DNA from: Moduliflexus sp964602655
GTDB taxonomy: Bacteria; Moduliflexota; Moduliflexia; Moduliflexales; Moduliflexaceae
Assembly: GCA_964602655.1 (NCBI GenBank)
Contig: CAZRSF010000033.1
Coordinates: 1 to 63,009, forward strand
Direction: 5' to 3'
DNA: 63,009 nucleotides
The stretch's first letter is position 1; the number at the start of each line of letters is the position of its first letter. Below the pieces are notes generated by a model that had not been told where the DNA came from, did not search any database, and saw only the letters and a program-made list of their open reading frames with translations. Shown here one piece after another: positions 60,911-63,009 of the stretch. A program made the position numbers and the translations under genes.

Positions 60911-61232
60911 AGAATTTGAACGATATTTAGAAAAATTTAACGCTGAAACGAGACAACGATTCACGCGTTTGCATGAACTGGTTCATGAAAGCACATCGCA
61001 CATTATTGAAGAAAAATTATGGGCGAAACTCCCTTCATTTTATGTGGGAGATCGTTTTATTCGCATCATTCCTTTTAACGATCATATTAATATTGAAGCA
61101 AAAGCCGTCCAATCTCATAAAACGTCTCTCGATGAATTCAAGATAACTCCCAAAGGAATGCTTCAAATACAACATACGCAAAGCATTCCTGAAGATGTAT
61201 TACAAAAAATCATGCAAGAAAGTTTTGAGTGA
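60903..61232 (+). CDS. DUF1801 (YdhG/YjbR-like) protein
   Basis: A 109-residue soluble protein. MNEEFERYLEKFNAETRQRF, ISHIIEEKLWAKLPSFYVGD-like and RIIPFNDHINIEAKAVQSHK segments follow the DUF1801 pattern (iron-chaperone-like/frataxin-related folds). Function unknown. ATG 60903 overlaps the bactofilin-like stop by eight bases, so translation is coupled. AT-rich relative to its surroundings. Confidence 0.72.
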   Translation: MNEEFERYLEKFNAETRQRFTRLHELVHESTSHIIEEKLWAKLPSFYVGDRFIRIIPFNDHINIEAKAVQSHKTSLDEFKITPKGMLQIQHTQSIPEDVLQKIMQESFE

Positions 61233-61362
61233 ACACAAAGTAGAGAGGCGATCTTTAGAACGCAACGGCTCGACCATCGGGGATTGGATAAAACGCTGAC
61301 AAGCTCGCTTTCAAAAGCTTGTTGCGTCAGAACAACTGAGATGTGGCTATAGGGAGATACGT

Positions 61363-61794
61363 ATGCACCTCAACGACCCGCATAAAGATACCGATTTTTT
61401 GACGCAGTTGACCGATGAATTGGTCAAAGAAGAACAGGCGGTCGCGCATAAAATCAGCGACTTCAGCCACCAGAAAATCAAAGATGTGATGGATGAATTA
61501 CACGCGGATTTGCCGATTTTGGAACATGCCGGATTCAAGCTGCACAGCCTCGAAGTCGAACTCGGCGTCACGCCCAAAATCATTCCGCATTTTCGCGTGA
61601 TCGAGCATCCCACGCCGGAGCAGCAGCGCAAGATTCTTGACGAGGCGAAGCACAAACGCCTGCTGCACCTGATGTTGTCGTCATTGTTCAAAGTCAGTTA
61701 CTTGCAACATGTGCTGAAAATCGGCGACCTCGAATTTCATGCGTTGAAAATCGAGGTCTGCGCCGTGCCGAAAGTGCATTTGATTTTTCAATAA
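61363..61794 (+). CDS. Hypothetical protein with internal duplication
   Basis: A 143-residue unknown. Two copies of a beta-strand unit are visible: FKLHSLEVELGVTPKIIPHF (about 58-77) and LEFHALKIEVCAVPKVHLIF (about 124-143, the C-terminus). Each follows a helical stretch. No family recognised, and no signal peptide or membrane helix. GGGAGA precedes ATG 61363. It is part of the SPFH-centred series. Confidence 0.6.
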   Translation: MHLNDPHKDTDFLTQLTDELVKEEQAVAHKISDFSHQKIKDVMDELHADLPILEHAGFKLHSLEVELGVTPKIIPHFRVIEHPTPEQQRKILDEAKHKRLLHLMLSSLFKVSYLQHVLKIGDLEFHALKIEVCAVPKVHLIFQ

Positions 61795-61803
61795 ACGACC
61801 GCA

Positions 61804-62046
61804 ATGAAGTTGAAGAAACAAGGCATCAGACACGTCGAACGCAGGGCTGTTCAGTTCTCGCTGTCGCCTGGCGATCAATCGCCAGTCTCGAAGGCGAAGG
61901 ACGCTGAAGCGCCCTTGAGCGGGCTTCAGCCTGCTTGAACGTTGAGACCGGCCATTTATGGCAGGGATGGGCTTAACAGCCCTGCACATCGAACGTGCCT
62001 GACGCCTGACATTCTTCTGCTTGATTGCAGGCGTTCAACTTCAATG
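61804..62046. repeat. MITE-like structured element
   Basis: Imperfect terminal inverted repeats of about 30 bases (GGCATCAGACACGTCGAACG then CAGGGCTGTT at 61822-61851, complemented near 61975-62010) lie inside outer TGAAGTTGAA/TTCAACTTCA arms. Internal hairpins (GGCGATCAATCGCC and a GCTGAAGC/GCTTCAGC pair) are present. About 240 bases without a gene. The right end reaches the ATG of the AIM24-type gene (62044). Confidence 0.6.
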
Positions 62047-62862
62047 AGTGGACGAAAATGTCATGAAGTGGACTATAAAATTTTCGGGGATGACATGCAG
62101 CTTGTCGAAATCGAGCTTGATCCCAAAGAAACCGTGATTGCCGAAGCCGGGGCGATGAATTACATGGATGACGGCATCACGTTCGAAGCGAAAATGGGCG
62201 ACGGCTCGAAACCGGAAGGCGGCTTATTCGGCAAGTTGATGGATGCCGGGAAACGCGCCTTGACGGGCGAATCAATCTTTATGACGCACTTCACGAATTC
62301 CGGGACGGGAAAAAAGACCGTTGCATTTTCCGCGCCGTATCCAGGCAAGATTATGCCGATTGACATGGCAACCTTAAACGGCAAAGATTTGATTTGTCAG
62401 AAAGACGCTTTTCTGTGTGCGGCGCTTGGCACGGAAATCAGCATCGCGTTTACGAAAAAACTCGGCGCGGGCTTTTTCGGCGGCGAAGGCTTTATTTTGC
62501 AAAAACTGCGAGGCGACGGCATGGCGTTTATTCAGGCGGGCGGCATGGTCGTGAAAAAAGAGTTGCATAACCAGACGATTAAGGTGGATACGGGCTGTAT
62601 TGTGGCGTTTACCGGGAATATTGATTATGACATTCAACGCGCCGGAAATCTGAAATCCATGTTTCTTGGCGGCGAAGGCTTATTTCTCGCCACGCTGAGC
62701 GGCACAGGCGTCGTGTTTCTGCAAAGCCTGCCGTTCTCGCGGCTTGCTGACCAGATTCTCCGCCATGCACCTTCGGCTGGCGGCAGAAGCAAGGAACAGA
62801 GTTCGCTCGGCGGGGCGCTTGGCGGCGCATTGCTCGGCGGCTTGTTGGATGGTAGGGATTGA
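62044..62862 (+). CDS. AIM24/TIGR00266 family protein
   Basis: A 272-residue protein of the AIM24 family (TIGR00266). Landmarks are HEVDYKIFGDDMQLVEIELD, ETVIAEAGAMNYMDDGITFE, GLFGKLMDAGKRALTGESIF, the double beta-barrel core with KKLGAGFFGGEGFILQKLRG, and a glycine-rich C-terminus (GGALGGALLGGLLDGRD). Eukaryotic AIM24 is mitochondrial; the bacterial role is unknown, but members often occur near stress and membrane genes. ATG 62044 begins the family-like start and lies at the edge of the MITE-like element. Confidence 0.85.
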   Translation: MSGRKCHEVDYKIFGDDMQLVEIELDPKETVIAEAGAMNYMDDGITFEAKMGDGSKPEGGLFGKLMDAGKRALTGESIFMTHFTNSGTGKKTVAFSAPYPGKIMPIDMATLNGKDLICQKDAFLCAALGTEISIAFTKKLGAGFFGGEGFILQKLRGDGMAFIQAGGMVVKKELHNQTIKVDTGCIVAFTGNIDYDIQRAGNLKSMFLGGEGLFLATLSGTGVVFLQSLPFSRLADQILRHAPSAGGRSKEQSSLGGALGGALLGGLLDGRD

Positions 62863-62950
62863 TTCATAACAACAACGAGTAACCCCCCCAGGTATTTCGA
62901 CATACCTGGGTTCTTCTTGCCATCTTAATGCCAATTGCCTTCGAATAGAT

Positions 62951-63005
62951 CGTAAATTGTACGTCGAAACTACAGTTTCGACGTACACCGCGAATATGAT
63001 CTTTC
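62951..63005. repeat. Family C palindromic repeat (copy 2, inverted)
   Basis: Core palindrome at 62959-62986 is the same as at 43258-43285 (GTACGTCGAAACT, AC, AGTTTCGACGTAC), and the flank CGCGAATATGATC follows on its right, the mirror image of copy 1. The copy sits just before the window end. Confidence 0.85.
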
Positions 63006-63009
63006 AAAA

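Noticed and set aside
1..63009. tRNA genes or CRISPR array
   Set aside because: I scanned for T-arm-like GGTTCGA sequences with cloverleaf context and for regularly spaced direct repeats; none found. The palindromes are dispersed, not regularly spaced.

Overview
The window reads as ordinary chromosome of a free-living, Gram-negative-type bacterium, roughly half G+C. It has no tRNA, rRNA, CRISPR array, insertion-sequence transposase or phage gene that I can see. The gene mix is: a tungsten/molybdenum aldehyde:ferredoxin oxidoreductase with its maturation genes, butyrate kinase, a tetrapyrrole cluster, an extracellular polysaccharide cluster with a bacterial tyrosine kinase, HD-GYP c-di-GMP signalling, and many TPR, SPFH and orphan-domain proteins. 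Together with many dispersed palindromic repeats, this suggests a deep-branching, uncultured anaerobe or facultative organism. A relative of candidate phylum KSB3/Modulibacteria is one guess, made from gene content only. A 10-base N run at 16596-16605 shows that the sequence is a scaffold.

Layout. (1) 0-6.5 kb, minus strand: a stranded RarA-like C-terminal fragment, an ECF sigma / zinc-finger anti-sigma / periplasmic LTXXQ-type trio, truA, and a three-gene set (DUF4388 protein, large TPR membrane protein, DUF1844 protein). (2) 6.8-8.9 kb, plus: ftsX and an EnvC-like murein hydrolase activator without an adjacent ftsE. (3) 9-11.8 kb, minus: aspartate kinase, a CBS-pair protein, a PHP phosphoesterase. 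(4) 12.2-16.6 kb, plus: a periplasmic binding protein next to a chemoreceptor, then a class III sirtuin. (5) 16.9-21.1 kb, plus: an AOR / MoaD-like / ThiF-like / radical SAM cluster for a tungsten enzyme, followed by an AT-rich MglA-like GTPase and a beta-CASP nuclease. (6) 23.5-27.6 kb, plus: precorrin-2 dehydrogenase, CPBP protease, hemC and a PAS-sigma54 activator, tightly packed. (7) 27.6-31.3 kb, minus: glgX, a STAS protein and butyrate kinase, separated by copies of one palindromic repeat.

(8) 31.7-34.1 kb, plus: a membrane protein with an N-terminal ribosomal L7/L12-like fold, translationally coupled to a DUF3108 protein. (9) 34.3-48.1 kb: the polysaccharide cluster. A WecA/TagO-type transferase with a C-terminal GAF-like domain faces a minus-strand series that contains a GT39-type enzyme, Wzc-like tyrosine kinase, GAF-HD-GYP protein, GT4 glycosyltransferase, an unknown protein, O-antigen-ligase/TPR protein, a small coupled ORF and a histidine kinase. 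(10) 48.2-55 kb: two minus-strand envelope proteins, a LeuD/LeuC-type dehydratase pair, a small membrane protein and a very large DUF5682 protein. (11) 55-63 kb, plus: nicotinate phosphoribosyltransferase behind a good sigma70 promoter. A membrane/stress group follows: TerB-like protein, YqiJ-like, flotillin-like SPFH protein, small membrane protein, bactofilin-like, DUF1801, an unknown with an internal duplication, and an AIM24/TIGR00266 protein.

The most distinctive non-coding feature is a set of palindromic repeat families placed just after stop codons, and in one case supplying the stop codon itself (butyrate kinase). The least-explained coding features are the L7/L12-like membrane protein, the WecA-GAF fusion, the isolated DUF5682 gene and the SPFH-centred neighbourhood at 56.6-62.9 kb.
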